Assembly (NCBI RefSeq): GCF_004343195.1
Contig: NZ_SMCR01000002.1
Coordinates: forward strand, 486,390-550,389
DNA from: Biostraticola tofi
GTDB taxonomy: Bacteria; Pseudomonadota; Gammaproteobacteria; Enterobacterales; Enterobacteriaceae
Direction of reading: 5' to 3'
DNA: 64,000 nucleotides
The translations under genes were made by a program, and so were the position numbers. The notes under the pieces are model-generated. The model searched no databases. It worked only from the letters and a program-made list of their open reading frames with translations, and was not told the DNA's origin. Shown here one piece after another: positions 34,041 to 45,978 of the stretch (positions are counted from its first letter, which is position 1; each line of letters starts with the position of its first letter).

Positions 34041-35107
34041 AAGGGAATACCAGGCGTTTAATGGTGATGGCCGGCGGTACCGGAGGACATGTGTTCCCGG
34101 GACTGGCGGTTGCCCATCACCTGATGGCGCAGGGCTGGGAGGTTCGCTGGCTGGGAACCGCCGATCGAATGGAAGCCATACTGGTGCCGAAAAACGGCAT
34201 CGACATTGATTTTATCCGCATTTCCGGGCTGCGCGGCAAAGGGCTAAAGGCCCAACTGGCGGCGCCGATGCGTATCTGGCGCGCTGTCAGGCAGGCGCGG
34301 GCTATCATGACGGCCTGGAAACCGGATGTGGTATTGGGTATGGGCGGCTATGTCTCCGGTCCGGGCGGCCTGGCGGCCTGGATGCTCGGTATCCCGGTAG
34401 TGCTCCATGAGCAGAATGGCATTGCCGGACTGACTAACCGCTGGCTGGCGAAGCTTGCTCGCACGGTGTTGCAGGCGTTTCCCGGCGCATTTCCCAAGGC
34501 GGCGGTGGTCGGCAATCCGGTGCGAACCGATGTATTGGCGCTGCCGCTGCCGGCTGAACGGCTGCTACACCGGCAAGGGCCGGTAAGAGTGCTGGTGATC
34601 GGCGGCAGTCAGGGCGCCAGGATACTGAACCAGACCATGCCCCGCGTCGCGGCAACGCTCGGCGACCGCATCACCCTGTGGCACCAGGTGGGCCAGGGAG
34701 CGCTCGACAAGGTCAATCAGGATTACGCCGAAGCAGGGCAGGGCGGTCATCGCGTGACCGAATTCATTGATGATATGGCGGCGGCCTATGGCTGGGCTGA
34801 CGTGGTGGTCTGCCGATCCGGGGCGTTGACGGTGAGTGAAATCGCTGCCGCCGGACTGCCGGCGATCTTTGTGCCGTTCCAGCATAAAGACCGCCAGCAG
34901 TACTGGAATGCGCGCCCGCTGGAAGAAGCTGGCGCAGCGCGGATCCTCGAGCAGCCGCAATTCACGGTCCACAACGTCAGCGAACTGCTGATGAGCTGGG
35001 ATCGTCCTGCGCTGCTCGATATGGCCCAGCGTGCACGTCATGCCGCCATACCCGATGCCACTGAACGGGTAGCGCGAGAAGTGATCGCGGCGGCCAATAA
35101 AGGCTGA
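34037..35107 (+). CDS. murG: lipid II synthase MurG (GlcNAc transferase)
   Basis: MurG adds N-acetylglucosamine to lipid I to give lipid II, working on the inner face of the membrane. The 356-residue protein (E. coli 355) has the glycine-rich N-terminal loop [14 protein letters not shown] (about 13-26), the second loop [11 protein letters not shown], and the [10 protein letters not shown] loop (about 190). The donor-sugar site includes [23 protein letters not shown]. An 85-bp gap with a hairpin separates it from murC. Confidence 0.98.
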   Translation: MKGNTRRLMVMAGGTGGHVFPGLAVAHHLMAQGWEVRWLGTADRMEAILVPKNGIDIDFIRISGLRGKGLKAQLAAPMRIWRAVRQARAIMTAWKPDVVLGMGGYVSGPGGLAAWMLGIPVVLHEQNGIAGLTNRWLAKLARTVLQAFPGAFPKAAVVGNPVRTDVLALPLPAERLLHRQGPVRVLVIGGSQGARILNQTMPRVAATLGDRITLWHQVGQGALDKVNQDYAEAGQGGHRVTEFIDDMAAAYGWADVVVCRSGALTVSEIAAAGLPAIFVPFQHKDRQQYWNARPLEEAGAARILEQPQFTVHNVSELLMSWDRPALLDMAQRARHAAIPDATERVAREVIAAANKG

Positions 35108-35136
35108 CCCCAATGGTTCAAACGACGATATGTTGC

Positions 35137-35161
35137 CGGGCGGACTTGATGGTCCTGCCCG
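35137..35161 (+). other. hairpin in the murG-murC gap
   Basis: CGGGC-GGAC (35137-35145) pairs with GTCC-(T)-GCCCG (35152-35161), a 9-bp stem with one bulged base and a 6-base loop. It sits in the longest gap between genes of the otherwise overlapping mur block. With no T-run following, an mRNA processing or partial-attenuation role is only a guess. Confidence 0.35.
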
Positions 35162-35192
35162 ATAAGAAAACAGACAAATAAGTGATAACTAC

Positions 35193-36668
35193 GTGAATAC
35201 ACAACAACTGGCGAAACTGCGAACACTGGTACCTGAAATGCGGCGCGTGCGGCAGATCCACTTTGTCGGCATCGGCGGTGCCGGCATGGGCGGTATTGCC
35301 GAAGTGCTGGCCAATGAAGGTTATCAAATCAGCGGCTCCGATCTGGCGCCGAACGCAGTCACCCAGCAACTGATTGCGCTGGGCGCTCAGGTGTTTTTCA
35401 ACCACCGCCCGGAAAATATCAGTCAGGCAAGTGTTGTGGTGGTCTCCAGCGCGATTTCTGCGGATAACCCGGAAATCGTCGCCGCTAAAGAGGCCCGCAT
35501 TCCGGTCATTCAGCGTGCTGAAATGCTGGCTGAACTGATGCGTTTTCGTAACGGTATCGCGATCGCCGGCACCCATGGCAAAACCACCACCACCGCCATG
35601 GTGGCCAGTATTTACGCCGAAGGCGGATTGGACCCGACCTTTGTTAACGGAGGGCTGGTCAAGGCCGCTGGCGTCCATGCCCGGTTGGGCTGCAGTCGCT
35701 ACCTGATCGCCGAGGCTGATGAAAGCGATGCTTCTTTCCTGCATCTGCAGCCGATGGTAGCGATTATCACCAACATCGAAGCCGACCATATGGATACTTA
35801 CCAGGGCGACTTTGAAGTATTGAAGCAGACGTTTATCACTTTCCTGCATAACCTGCCGTTCTACGGCCGTGCGGTAATGTGTATTGACGATCCGGTGATC
35901 CGGGAATTGCTGCCGCGGGTCGGCCGCCATATCACCACCTATGGTTTCAGTGAAGATGCCGATGTACGCATCCTGTCTTACCGCCAGGAGGGCGCTCAGG
36001 GCTTCTTCACCGTTCAACGCCAGGATAAACCGGTTGTCGAGGTGGTATTGAACGCACCCGGCCGGCACAACGCGCTGAATGCTGCTGCAGCCATTGCCGT
36101 CGCTACGGAAGAAGGCATTGAAGATGACAATATCCTGCGGGCCCTGATGCAGTTCCAGGGAACCGGCCGCCGTTTTGATTTCCTCGGTAGCTACCCGCTG
36201 GACAAGGTAAACGGCAAGTCAGGTGACGTCATGCTGGTCGATGACTACGGCCATCATCCGACAGAGGTGGACGCCACGATTAAAGCGGCGCGCGCCGGCT
36301 GGCCGGATAAACGGCTGGTGATGGTATTCCAGCCGCACCGTTACACCCGTACGCGGGATTTATTTGATGATTTTGCCAATGTGCTTTCCGGGGTCGACGT
36401 TCTGCTGATGCTGGATGTGTATCCGGCCGGTGAAACGCCGATCCCCGGGGCCGACAGCCGATCGCTGTGCCGGACCATTCGCGGGCGCGGTAAAGTGGAT
36501 CCTATCCTGGTATCGGATATGGATGCGCTGCCTGAGGCGCTGGCGCTGGCGCTGGCCGATAACGATCTGGTGCTGATGCAGGGTGCGGGAACCGTCGGCA
36601 AGATAGCCCGCCGGCTGGCCGATACCCAGCTCCAGCCCGCTGCGCTAACCGGGGGTGCCCATGGCTGA
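35193..36668 (+). CDS. murC: UDP-N-acetylmuramate:L-alanine ligase MurC
   Basis: MurC starts peptide stem synthesis by adding L-alanine to UDP-MurNAc. The 491-residue length equals E. coli. The UDP-binding motif is [15 protein letters not shown] near residue 22-36, the ATP loop is [13 protein letters not shown] (about 122-134), followed by [14 protein letters not shown] and the C-terminal [14 protein letters not shown] block (about 349). The start codon is GTG at 35193-35195. The end overlaps ddlB by 8 bp. Confidence 0.98.
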   Translation: MNTQQLAKLRTLVPEMRRVRQIHFVGIGGAGMGGIAEVLANEGYQISGSDLAPNAVTQQLIALGAQVFFNHRPENISQASVVVVSSAISADNPEIVAAKEARIPVIQRAEMLAELMRFRNGIAIAGTHGKTTTTAMVASIYAEGGLDPTFVNGGLVKAAGVHARLGCSRYLIAEADESDASFLHLQPMVAIITNIEADHMDTYQGDFEVLKQTFITFLHNLPFYGRAVMCIDDPVIRELLPRVGRHITTYGFSEDADVRILSYRQEGAQGFFTVQRQDKPVVEVVLNAPGRHNALNAAAAIAVATEEGIEDDNILRALMQFQGTGRRFDFLGSYPLDKVNGKSGDVMLVDDYGHHPTEVDATIKAARAGWPDKRLVMVFQPHRYTRTRDLFDDFANVLSGVDVLLMLDVYPAGETPIPGADSRSLCRTIRGRGKVDPILVSDMDALPEALALALADNDLVLMQGAGTVGKIARRLADTQLQPAALTGGAHG

Positions 36669-37578
36669 AAAAATAGCGGTGCTGTTGGGCGGCGATTCCA
36701 GCGAGCGCGAGGTTTCCCTCCAGTCGGGCGCGGCGGTACTGGCCGGCCTGATTGAAGCCGGTATCGATGCCACGGGTATCGATACCCGTGATGTATCGCC
36801 GCTGGAACTCAAGGCGCTGGGTTTCGACAAGGTGTTTATCGCTCTGCACGGGCGCGGAGGTGAAGACGGCACCCTGCAGGGGGTGTTGGATTTCCTCGGA
36901 TTGCCCTATACCGGCAGCGGTGTGATGGCCAGCTCGCTGTGCATGGACAAAACCCGCACCAAATGGCTGCTGGAAGGCAAAAAATTGCCGGTACCGCCCT
37001 ATGTGGCGCTTAATCGTGCTGATTACGCGGCAGGCAGCGAGCAGTATGATGCGGCGCTGGCGGCTTTGGGCCTGCCGGTTATCGTAAAACCAAGCCGGGA
37101 AGGCTCCAGCGTTGGCATGAGCCGGGCTGAAAGCCGGACGGAGTTAGCGATTGCCCTGGAAGATGCCTTCCGCTATGACGACGAAGTGCTGGTGGAAAAA
37201 TGGCTGAGCGGACCTGAATTTACCGTGTCGATCCTCGGTTCGGAGACGCTGCCCTCGGTGCGCATCAAGCCGAGCGCGATATTTTATGATTACCAGGCCA
37301 AATACCTTTCTGACCAGACCGCCTATTTTTGCCCGGGCGGCGAGGATGAACATCAGGAACAGCAACTGGCCCGCCTGGCTATGGATGCCTGGCAGGCGCT
37401 GGGGTGCAGCGGCTGGGGCCGGGTGGATATCATGATGGACAGCGACGGCGGGCTTTATATCCTGGAGGCCAACACCTCTCCGGGCATGACCAACCACAGT
37501 CTGGTGCCGATGGCGGCACGACAGAGCGGCATAGACTTCGCCGGTCTGGTTACCCGTATTCTGGCATTGGCGAATTAA
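36661..37578 (+). CDS. ddlB: D-alanine:D-alanine ligase DdlB
   Basis: DdlB makes the D-Ala-D-Ala dipeptide used by MurF. The ATG at 36661 ([11 protein letters not shown]) gives 305 residues (E. coli 306); a GTG two codons upstream is possible. ATP-grasp landmarks: [17 protein letters not shown] (about 58-74), [18 protein letters not shown] (about 138-155), [11 protein letters not shown], and [18 protein letters not shown], which binds magnesium and substrate near the C-terminus. It overlaps murC by 8 bp and is followed by ftsQ after 1 bp. Confidence 0.97.
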   Translation: MAEKIAVLLGGDSSEREVSLQSGAAVLAGLIEAGIDATGIDTRDVSPLELKALGFDKVFIALHGRGGEDGTLQGVLDFLGLPYTGSGVMASSLCMDKTRTKWLLEGKKLPVPPYVALNRADYAAGSEQYDAALAALGLPVIVKPSREGSSVGMSRAESRTELAIALEDAFRYDDEVLVEKWLSGPEFTVSILGSETLPSVRIKPSAIFYDYQAKYLSDQTAYFCPGGEDEHQEQQLARLAMDAWQALGCSGWGRVDIMMDSDGGLYILEANTSPGMTNHSLVPMAARQSGIDFAGLVTRILALAN

Positions 37579-37579
37579 T

Positions 37580-38416
37580 ATGTCCCAGGCAGCCATCAAT
37601 GTACGCAACCGCGAGGCGGAAAATACCACCACCGGGCGCAGCAACGGCGGTCAACTGCTGGGATTGCTGTTCCTGCTGGCGGTGTTGGGAACCATGGTCT
37701 GGGGCGGCTGGATGGTGGTGGGTTGGATGAAGGACGCGCATCGTCTGCCGCTGTCAAGGCTGGTGCTGACCGGTGAGCGTCATTTCACCACCAATGATGA
37801 TATTCGCCAGGCGATATTGGCGCTTGGCGCGCCAGGCACCTTTATGACCCAGGATGTGAATGTTATTCAGCAGCAGATTGAACGGCTGCCGTGGATAAAG
37901 CAGGCCAGTGTGCGTAAACAATGGCCCAATGAACTGAAAATCCATCTGGTCGAATATGTCCCGGTGGCGCGCTGGAACGATTTGCACATGCTTGATGCGA
38001 CCGGTAAATCCTTCAGCGTTCCTGCCGAGCGGGTGGGGAAACAGTCCATGCCAATGCTCTATGGTCCTGAGGGCAGTGAACAGGATGTTTTGGCCGGTTA
38101 CCGCGCCATGAACCCGCTGATGGCAGAAAACAAATTTACGCTGAAGACGGTCAGTATGAGCGCTCGTCACTCCTGGCAGGTGACGCTGCAGGACGATATC
38201 CGGCTTGAACTGGGCCGGGATGACAGAACACGGCGTATTCAGCGGTTTATCGGGATTTATCCGGTTCTACTCCAGCAGGCCCGGACCGATAATAAGCGGT
38301 TAAGTTATGTGGATCTGCGTTATGAAACCGGCCTTGCAGTCGGCTGGGCTCCGGCGTTTATCGACGAGCAGAATAGTAATCAGCAACAGAATCAGGCACA
38401 GGCTAAACAACAATGA
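37580..38416 (+). CDS. ftsQ: cell division protein FtsQ
   Basis: FtsQ is a bitopic inner-membrane protein that recruits FtsL-FtsB and downstream septal proteins. The 278-residue protein (E. coli 276) has a cytoplasmic N-terminus, one membrane helix (about 27-47, [19 protein letters not shown]), then a POTRA domain (about 57-125, [20 protein letters not shown]...). A beta domain follows with [16 protein letters not shown] near the end. The C-terminal tail is glutamine-rich. Its stop overlaps the ftsA start by 4 bp. Confidence 0.97.
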   Translation: MSQAAINVRNREAENTTTGRSNGGQLLGLLFLLAVLGTMVWGGWMVVGWMKDAHRLPLSRLVLTGERHFTTNDDIRQAILALGAPGTFMTQDVNVIQQQIERLPWIKQASVRKQWPNELKIHLVEYVPVARWNDLHMLDATGKSFSVPAERVGKQSMPMLYGPEGSEQDVLAGYRAMNPLMAENKFTLKTVSMSARHSWQVTLQDDIRLELGRDDRTRRIQRFIGIYPVLLQQARTDNKRLSYVDLRYETGLAVGWAPAFIDEQNSNQQQNQAQAKQQ

Positions 38417-39669
38417 TTAAGTCGACGGACAGAAAACTGGTAGTTGGACTGGAGATCGGTACGGCGAAGGTCGCCGCGCTGGTAGGGGAAGTTCTGCCCG
38501 ATGGCATGGTAAATATCATTGGTGTGGGCAGTTGCCCGTCCCGGGGCATGGATAAAGGCGGCGTCAACGACCTGGAGTCAGTGGTGAAATGCGTACAGCG
38601 CGCCATCGATCAGGCGGAACTGATGGCGGACTGCCAGATATCTTCGGTCTATCTGGCGTTATCCGGTAAGCATATCAGCTGCCAGAACGAAATAGGGATG
38701 GTTCCTATTTCAGAAGAAGAAGTTACACAGGAAGATGTAGAAAATGTGGTTCACACCGCGAAATCGGTGCGAGTGCGCGATGAACACCGGATTTTGCATG
38801 TGATCCCACAGGATTACGCCATTGATTATCAGGAAGGGATCAAAAACCCGGTCGGATTGTCAGGTGTGCGAATGCAGGCCAAGGTTCATCTGATTACCTG
38901 CCATAATGATATGGCAAAGAATATTGTAAAAGCCGTGGAACGTTGTGGTCTGAAAGTGGACCAACTTATCTTTGCCGGTCTGGCGTCAAGTTATGCGGTG
39001 CTGACTGAAGATGAACGTGAGTTGGGCGTCTGCGTAGTGGATATCGGCGGTGGTACTATGGATATGGCGGTGTATACCGCTGGCGCGCTACGGCATACCA
39101 AAGTCATTCCTTATGCCGGCAATGTCGTCACTAGCGATATCGCTTATGCGTTCGGCACGCCACCGACCGATGCTGAAGCGATTAAAGTCCGTCACGGCTG
39201 CGCACTGGGCTCGGTGGTCAGCAAAGACGAGAGCGTTGAAGTGCCAAGTGTCGGCGGTCGTCCGCCACGCAGCCTTCAGCGCCAGACGCTGGCTGAGGTG
39301 ATAGAACCACGTTATACCGAATTGCTGAACCTGGTGAACGATGAAATTCTGCAATTGCAGGAACAGCTTCGCCAGCAGGGAGCGAAACACCATTTGGCCG
39401 CAGGCATCGTCTTAACCGGTGGCGCGGCGCAAATTGACGGCCTGGCGGCCTGTGCCCAGCGAGTTTTCCATACTCAGGTACGTATCGGCGAGCCGCTGAA
39501 TATTACCGGCCTGACCGATTATGCGCAGGCTCCATATTATTCAACCGCCGTCGGGCTACTGCATTACGGAAAAGAGTCTCACCTGAGTGGTGAGATAGAA
39601 GTAGAAAAACGTACCTCAGTCGGAACCTGGTTTAAGCGGATCAGCAGTTGGTTGAGGAAAGAGTTTTAA
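38413..39669 (+). CDS. ftsA: cell division actin homologue FtsA
   Basis: FtsA tethers FtsZ to the membrane and recruits division proteins. The 418-residue protein (E. coli 420) shows the actin-fold phosphate loops [16 protein letters not shown] (about 11-26) and [15 protein letters not shown] (about 206-220), with [11 protein letters not shown] (about 333) as the adenosine motif. The C-terminal amphipathic membrane-targeting helix is [12 protein letters not shown]. It follows ftsQ with ATGA overlap and precedes ftsZ by 71 bp. Confidence 0.98.
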   Translation: MIKSTDRKLVVGLEIGTAKVAALVGEVLPDGMVNIIGVGSCPSRGMDKGGVNDLESVVKCVQRAIDQAELMADCQISSVYLALSGKHISCQNEIGMVPISEEEVTQEDVENVVHTAKSVRVRDEHRILHVIPQDYAIDYQEGIKNPVGLSGVRMQAKVHLITCHNDMAKNIVKAVERCGLKVDQLIFAGLASSYAVLTEDERELGVCVVDIGGGTMDMAVYTAGALRHTKVIPYAGNVVTSDIAYAFGTPPTDAEAIKVRHGCALGSVVSKDESVEVPSVGGRPPRSLQRQTLAEVIEPRYTELLNLVNDEILQLQEQLRQQGAKHHLAAGIVLTGGAAQIDGLAACAQRVFHTQVRIGEPLNITGLTDYAQAPYYSTAVGLLHYGKESHLSGEIEVEKRTSVGTWFKRISSWLRKEF

Positions 39670-39740
39670 TTGTTTACTGACGGACTCATGCTGTGCAGGC
39701 GGCCGAGTCTGTAGCGACAGGCACAAAACGGAGAGAAACT

Positions 39741-40901
39741 ATGTTTGAACCTATGGAATTAACCAACGACGCGGTGATCAAAGTCATCGGCGTCGGCGGC
39801 GGCGGTGGTAATGCCGTCGAGCACATGGTGCGCGAACGCATTGAAGGCGTAGACTTTTTCGCCGTCAACACCGATGCCCAAGCATTGCGCAAAACAGCGG
39901 TCGGCCAGACTATCCAGATTGGCGGCGGCATCACCAAGGGGCTGGGAGCCGGTGCCAACCCTGAAGTAGGCCGTAACTCCGCCGAAGAAGACCGTGAAGC
40001 GCTGCGTGCCGCGCTGGAAGGCGCCGATATGGTGTTCATCGCCGCCGGTATGGGTGGCGGCACCGGTACGGGTGCGGCACCCGTAGTGGCTGAAGTGGCG
40101 AAGGAGCTGGGCATTTTGACGGTTGCCGTGGTGACCAAGCCCTTCAATTTCGAAGGCAAGAAGCGTATGGCCTTTGCCGAGCAGGGCATCGCTGAACTGT
40201 CCAAGCATGTCGACTCGCTTATTACCATTCCCAACGACAAGTTGCTTAAAGTGCTCGGCCGCGGAATCTCGCTGCTGGATGCCTTCGGTGCGGCTAACGA
40301 TGTGCTGAAAGGCGCAGTCCAGGGTATTGCCGAACTGATTACCCGTCCCGGCCTGATGAACGTCGACTTTGCCGACGTACGCACCGTGATGTCCGAAATG
40401 GGCTATGCCATGATGGGTTCCGGCGTTGCCTGTGGCGAAGATCGTGCGGAAGAAGCGGCTGAAATGGCGATTTCCAGCCCGTTGCTGGAAGACATCGACC
40501 TGTCCGGCGCTCGCGGCGTGCTGGTCAACATTACCGCTGGCTTCGACCTGCGTCTGGATGAATTCGAAACCGTGGGTAATACCATCCGCGCGTTTGCATC
40601 CGATAACGCCACTGTGGTGATCGGGACTTCACTTGATCCGGAAATGAACGACGAGCTGCGCGTGACCGTGGTGGCGACCGGTATCGGTATGGACAAGCGT
40701 CCTGAGATAACGCTGGTGACCAACAAACAGACCAGCCAGCCGATCGACAATCGCTACCAGCAGCACGCCCACGGCATGTCGCCTCTTTCTGCTCAAGAGC
40801 AGAAAACGGCTGCCAAAGCGGTAAATGAGCAGAATGGACAGCCAGGCAAAGAACCTGATTACCTGGATATCCCGGCGTTTCTGCGTAAACAGGCTGACTG
40901 A
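39741..40901 (+). CDS. ftsZ: cell division tubulin homologue FtsZ
   Basis: FtsZ polymerises with GTP to form the Z ring. The ATG at 39741 ([12 protein letters not shown]), preceded by GGAGAG, gives 386 residues (E. coli 383). Tubulin signature [14 protein letters not shown] lies around 104-117, with the T7 synergy loop region [12 protein letters not shown] around 205. The disordered linker (about 317-370) is glutamine-rich, and the conserved C-terminal peptide [15 protein letters not shown] binds FtsA and ZipA. An earlier in-frame ATG in the ftsA-ftsZ gap is not family-like. Confidence 0.98.
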   Translation: MFEPMELTNDAVIKVIGVGGGGGNAVEHMVRERIEGVDFFAVNTDAQALRKTAVGQTIQIGGGITKGLGAGANPEVGRNSAEEDREALRAALEGADMVFIAAGMGGGTGTGAAPVVAEVAKELGILTVAVVTKPFNFEGKKRMAFAEQGIAELSKHVDSLITIPNDKLLKVLGRGISLLDAFGAANDVLKGAVQGIAELITRPGLMNVDFADVRTVMSEMGYAMMGSGVACGEDRAEEAAEMAISSPLLEDIDLSGARGVLVNITAGFDLRLDEFETVGNTIRAFASDNATVVIGTSLDPEMNDELRVTVVATGIGMDKRPEITLVTNKQTSQPIDNRYQQHAHGMSPLSAQEQKTAAKAVNEQNGQPGKEPDYLDIPAFLRKQAD

Positions 40902-40958
40902 TGCCTGGTTATTTAGTATCGCCGCTCTTTGTGCTAAACTATGCCGCTAGCCCTGCTG

Positions 40959-40964
40959 TATAAT
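40959..40964 (+). promoter_or_regulatory. candidate lpxC -10 element
   Basis: TATAAT lies 40 bp upstream of the lpxC ATG in the ftsZ-lpxC gap. No convincing -35 hexamer is at the right spacing. E. coli lpxC has its own promoter between ftsZ and lpxC, so the position is right. Confidence 0.4.
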
Positions 40965-40973
40965 GCTGGGTAG

Positions 40974-41921
<948 letters not shown>

Positions 41922-41958
41922 CAGGCGCGGAAATCTGCACAAAGAACTGCTTTAACTC

Positions 41959-42480
41959 TTAACGACGGGTGGGGTCGGCACTCTCTCCGGCCTGCTCCGC
42001 CAGTCGTTCCAGTATTTTTCTCAGTTTTTCCGGGCTTCTTGCCGCCAACTGACGAATCGCTACCGCGCTCTGGACCCCTAATTTACGACCTTCAATCTTC
42101 TCCACCTTGACCGTCTGGTGAGAACCGCCGCTATTTTGTCCGCTTGAATGGCCTTTTGTCGCCAAGGCCGGGTTAATCCTGATGTCGATTGATGACAATG
42201 ATGGTAGAATCTGGGCACGTAATGCGGATAATAACCCTGATTGCTCATAGCGTAACCGCATCATCCAACTGGCGTTGGCGGTTTCAATAACCAATACGCC
42301 CTGGCGGAAATTAGCCACGCGGCACCAGGGTTTCATCGGTGCCGGTAATAGACCTGCCAAAGCGTTATTGAGTTTGAGCAGCGCCAACGCGCGTTGTTGA
42401 ATCAGCTGCAGGGAAGCGTGTCCGGGTTTCGCGGCTTGGTCAAACAAACTTTCAATGGCGTGTGGACGACTGTCGCGCAT
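41959..42480 (-). CDS. DUF721 / DciA-like protein
   Basis: I recognise a DUF721 (DciA-family) N-terminal domain over about residues 25-105: LLKLNNALAGLLPAPMKPWC, then FRQGVLVIETANASWMMRLRYEQ and a terminal SLSSIDIRINP. This fits the family pattern of a short helix, a dgvL-v-v-saWa-eLr stretch and an I-rf ending. The remaining part (about 110-173) is basic and Ser/Gln-rich, then helical (EKLRKILERLAEQAGE). DciA loads the replicative helicase in bacteria lacking DnaC; whether this protein still does so is unknown. It is 173 residues, divergent from secM across only 28 bp and convergent with lpxC. As far as I recall it has no counterpart at this place in E. coli K-12. Confidence 0.75.
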   Translation of the reverse strand: MRDSRPHAIESLFDQAAKPGHASLQLIQQRALALLKLNNALAGLLPAPMKPWCRVANFRQGVLVIETANASWMMRLRYEQSGLLSALRAQILPSLSSIDIRINPALATKGHSSGQNSGGSHQTVKVEKIEGRKLGVQSAVAIRQLAARSPEKLRKILERLAEQAGESADPTRR

Positions 42481-42508
42481 AAAACTCCGGCGGAATGATT
42501 AAGGTATA

Positions 42509-43042
42509 ATGGGTATTCTAAATCGTTGGCGACAATTTAGCAGACGTTATTTCTGGCCACATCTCCTGTTGGGGATGGTTGCGGCGAGTTTTGGCGTGCC
42601 TTATTTACCCAGCGGCGCTCAGGAACCGACCCCGCAGTCGAACACTTTCGCCAACCTCAGCCGGCATAATGTCATTGCCGCCAGCTTTGGTGACCTGTCG
42701 CGGCTGAGGGAAACGCCCCGCCGCACCGGCTATGGCGTTGATTACTGGCATCAGCACGCCATCCGTACCGTTATACGCCATCTCACCGTAACCTGGGTAC
42801 CGGCGCCCGGTGGTTCCACATTTCATACCACGCTTGCCGAAAGCGCCGAACCACTCAACGCCCAGCATCAGGTATTAATCAGCACGCTTAACGCCCTGTT
42901 GACCCATGATGCCGTGCCGCTGGCGAGACCTTATCGCACACCTGTCGCCAGACCTGCCGCCCTTATCGATCATCGTAGCGTAATTCGCCTTGCCCAGGTA
43001 CATGAAATCCGTGCCGGACCTCGCCACATAAGCCTATCGTAA
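42509..43042 (+). CDS. secM: secretion monitor SecM with diverged arrest motif
   Basis: SecM is a short secreted protein whose translation stalls on the ribosome when export is slow, exposing the secA start. The 177-residue frame (E. coli 170) begins with the unusual long signal region NRWRQFSRRYFWPHLLLGMVAA, and keeps the VDYWHQHAIRTVIRHL block. The E. coli arrest motif FxxxxWIxxxxGIRAGP is reduced here to EIRAGP, preceded by VIRLAQVH: the Phe and Trp are missing and Gly before IRAGP is Glu. The IRAGP lies 6 codons before the stop and about 96 bp upstream of the secA ATG. A GCGC-CCGT-GCGC hairpin (43085-43096) sits in the gap before secA. Confidence 0.9.
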   Translation: MGILNRWRQFSRRYFWPHLLLGMVAASFGVPYLPSGAQEPTPQSNTFANLSRHNVIAASFGDLSRLRETPRRTGYGVDYWHQHAIRTVIRHLTVTWVPAPGGSTFHTTLAESAEPLNAQHQVLISTLNALLTHDAVPLARPYRTPVARPAALIDHRSVIRLAQVHEIRAGPRHISLS

Positions 43043-43120
43043 CGCAGTAGCCCCTTATTTTATTATTTTATATATTTGCCGACTGCGCCCGTGCGCGGCC
43101 GTGATGAGATTATAACTGAC

Positions 43121-45829
43121 ATGATATCTTCAATTCTGACCAAGATTTTCGGTAGTCGTAACGACAGAACGCTGCGACGCATGAGTAAACACGTTGATGC
43201 CATCAATCGGATGGAGCCTGAGGTGCAAAAGCTGTCTGATGACCAGCTGCGCGCCAAAACCGTCGAGTTTCGTGACCGCCTGGAGAAAGGCGAGACGGTA
43301 GACAGCCTGCTGCCAGAGGCTTTTGCCGTGGTACGCGAAGCCAGTAAGCGCGTATTCAATATGCGTCACTTTGACGTGCAGCTGCTGGGCGGCATGGTGC
43401 TGAACGATCGCTGTATCGCAGAAATGCGTACCGGTGAAGGTAAAACCCTGACCGCCACCCTGCCTGCTTACCTGAACGCCCTGAGCGGCAAAGGCGTGCA
43501 TGTGGTAACCGTCAATGATTATCTGGCCCAGCGCGATGCCGAAAACAACCGCCCGCTGTTTGAATTCCTCGGACTGTCGGTCGGTATCAACCTGCCCGGT
43601 CTGCCGGCTCCGGCCAAGCGCGCCGCCTATGCCGCCGATATTACCTATGGCACCAACAATGAATACGGCTTCGATTACCTGCGCGACAACATGGCCTTCA
43701 GCCCTGAAGAACGCGTGCAGCGGAAACTCCATTACGCCTTAGTGGATGAGGTTGACTCCATCCTTATCGATGAAGCCCGTACACCGCTGATTATTTCCGG
43801 CCCGGCGGAAGACAGCTCCGAAATGTATATGCGGGTTGATAAACTTATTCCCCATCTTATCCGTCAGGACAAAGAGGATTCCGACTCCTTCCAGGGAGAA
43901 GGTCACTTCTCGGTGGATGAAAAATCACGTCAGGTCAACCTGACCGAACGCGGTCTGGTGCTGATCGAAGAGCTGCTGGTCCAGGCGGAGATCATGGATG
44001 AGGGCGAGTCGCTCTATTCGCCGGCCAACATCATGCTGATGCACCACGTGACAGCCGCCCTGCGCGCCCATGTGCTGTTTGCCCGCGACGTAGATTACAT
44101 CGTTAAAGACGGCGAAGTGATTATTGTCGACGAACATACCGGCCGCACCATGCCGGGTCGTCGCTGGTCTGATGGCCTGCATCAGGCGGTCGAAGCCAAG
44201 GAAAATGTCGCTATCCAGAATGAAAACCAGACTCTGGCATCGATTACCTTCCAGAACTATTTCCGTCTGTATGACAAGCTGGCCGGGATGACCGGGACCG
44301 CCGATACCGAAGCCTTTGAGTTCAGCAGCATTTACAAGCTCGATACCATCGTTGTGCCGACCAACCGTCCGATGATCCGTAAAGATATGCCGGATCTGGT
44401 CTATATGACTGAAAAAGAGAAGATCGATGCGATCATCGAGGACATCAAGGCGTGCACCGAGCGGGGACAGCCGGTACTGGTCGGGACTATCTCGATCGAG
44501 AAATCAGAAGTGGTGTCCAATGAGCTGCAAAAAGCCGGTATCGACCATAAAGTGCTGAACGCCAAGTTCCATGCCATGGAAGCAGATATTGTCTCCCAGG
44601 CTGGCCAGCCTAAAGCCGTTACCATTGCCACCAACATGGCGGGTCGCGGTACCGATATCGTACTGGGCGGCAGTTGGCAGGCGGAGATTGCTGCCCTGGA
44701 AGAGCCGACCGAACAACAGATAGCCGATCTGAAAGCCGCCTGGCAGATTCGCCACGATGCGGTGCTGGCCTCCGGCGGCCTGCATATCATCGGCACCGAG
44801 CGACATGAATCACGCCGTATCGATAATCAGTTGCGTGGCCGTTCTGGTCGCCAGGGCGATGCCGGTTCATCGCGTTTCTATCTGTCGATGGAAGATGCGC
44901 TGATGCGTATTTTCGCCTCTGATCGGGTATCCGGCATGATGCGTAAATTGGGTATGAAACCAGGCGAAGCCATTGAGCACCCATGGGTGACCAAGGCTAT
45001 TGCCAATGCCCAGCGCAAAGTGGAAAGCCGCAACTTCGATATCCGTAAGCAATTGCTGGAATATGATGATGTCGCCAACGATCAGCGCCGCGCCATATAT
45101 ACTCAGCGTAATGAATTACTCGATGTGGCTGACATCAGTGACACCGTCAAAAGTATCCGTGAAGACGTGCTAAAAACCATCCTGGACAACCATATTCCGC
45201 CGCAGTCGCTGGAAGAAATGTGGGACGTCCCCGGGCTGGAGCAGCGCTTGAAGGACGATTTCGACCTGACGATGCCGATAGCCGAATGGTTGGACCAAGA
45301 GCCTGGACTGCATGAAGAAACGCTGCGCGAGCGCGTACTGACCGTCGCCCTGGAGGAGTATCAGCGCAAGGAGGAAGTGGTCGGCAGCGACATGATGCGC
45401 AATTTCGAAAAAGGCGTCATGCTGCAAACGCTGGATTCTTTGTGGAAAGAGCATCTGGCGGCAATGGATTATCTGCGTCAGGGTATCCATCTGCGCGGTT
45501 ACGCGCAGAAAGATCCGAAGCAGGAGTACAAGCGTGAGTCATTCGCCATGTTCGCCGCTATGCTGGAATCACTGAAATACGAAGTGATAAGCACCCTGAG
45601 TAAAGTACAGGTGCGCATGCCGGAAGAAGTGGAGGCCATGGAACGCGAACGTCGTGAAGAGGCAGAGCGCTTGGCGCAACAACAGCAGCTCAGCCATCAG
45701 GAACTGCCTGCCGAACCAGCCGCACCGCAGCAACTGGCCCCGGAAGGCCGCAAGGTAGGACGTAACGATCCCTGCCCGTGCGGATCCGGCAAGAAATACA
45801 AACAGTGTCACGGCAAGCTGCAACACTAA
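43121..45829 (+). CDS. secA: protein translocase ATPase SecA
   Basis: SecA is the motor that drives preproteins through SecYEG. The ATG at 43121 ([21 protein letters not shown]) gives 902 residues (E. coli 901). Walker A is [13 protein letters not shown] (about 101-113), Walker [17 protein letters not shown] (about 205-220), and helicase motifs [14 protein letters not shown] and [16 protein letters not shown] follow. The preprotein cross-linking and scaffold domains are intact, and the C-terminal zinc motif [14 protein letters not shown], which binds SecB, is present. It is expected to be translated under SecM control. Confidence 0.98.
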   Translation: MISSILTKIFGSRNDRTLRRMSKHVDAINRMEPEVQKLSDDQLRAKTVEFRDRLEKGETVDSLLPEAFAVVREASKRVFNMRHFDVQLLGGMVLNDRCIAEMRTGEGKTLTATLPAYLNALSGKGVHVVTVNDYLAQRDAENNRPLFEFLGLSVGINLPGLPAPAKRAAYAADITYGTNNEYGFDYLRDNMAFSPEERVQRKLHYALVDEVDSILIDEARTPLIISGPAEDSSEMYMRVDKLIPHLIRQDKEDSDSFQGEGHFSVDEKSRQVNLTERGLVLIEELLVQAEIMDEGESLYSPANIMLMHHVTAALRAHVLFARDVDYIVKDGEVIIVDEHTGRTMPGRRWSDGLHQAVEAKENVAIQNENQTLASITFQNYFRLYDKLAGMTGTADTEAFEFSSIYKLDTIVVPTNRPMIRKDMPDLVYMTEKEKIDAIIEDIKACTERGQPVLVGTISIEKSEVVSNELQKAGIDHKVLNAKFHAMEADIVSQAGQPKAVTIATNMAGRGTDIVLGGSWQAEIAALEEPTEQQIADLKAAWQIRHDAVLASGGLHIIGTERHESRRIDNQLRGRSGRQGDAGSSRFYLSMEDALMRIFASDRVSGMMRKLGMKPGEAIEHPWVTKAIANAQRKVESRNFDIRKQLLEYDDVANDQRRAIYTQRNELLDVADISDTVKSIREDVLKTILDNHIPPQSLEEMWDVPGLEQRLKDDFDLTMPIAEWLDQEPGLHEETLRERVLTVALEEYQRKEEVVGSDMMRNFEKGVMLQTLDSLWKEHLAAMDYLRQGIHLRGYAQKDPKQEYKRESFAMFAAMLESLKYEVISTLSKVQVRMPEEVEAMERERREEAERLAQQQQLSHQELPAEPAAPQQLAPEGRKVGRNDPCPCGSGKKYKQCHGKLQH

Positions 45830-45833
45830 AACG

Positions 45834-45898
45834 CGGCCAGCTGCAGCATTGGCAAGCTGAGCACTAGCTGCGGCATTAAGCCACGGCCAGCTGCAGCA
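45834..45898 (+). repeat. 15-bp direct repeat downstream of secA
   Basis: CGGCCAGCTGCAGCA occurs at 45834-45848 and again at 45884-45898, 50 bp apart. Related degenerate copies (GGCAAGCTGCAACAC in the secA 3' end, GGCAAGCTGAGCAC at 45851) lie around it, so the region looks like old tandem duplication of the secA tail. Confidence 0.8.
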
Positions 45899-45909
45899 CG
45901 GTCCGGTTT

Positions 45910-45928
45910 GCCGATCATCCTGATCGGC
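45910..45928. other. hairpin between secA and mutT
   Basis: GCCGATCA (45910-45917) and TGATCGGC (45921-45928) form a perfect 8-bp stem around a 3-base loop, 50 bp before mutT. There is no following T-run, so it is more likely an mRNA stability element than a strong terminator. Confidence 0.4.
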
Positions 45929-45978
45929 AGACGCCAGTATTTACCAACACGATAACCTGACAGGGAGAGGGGGAGGCA

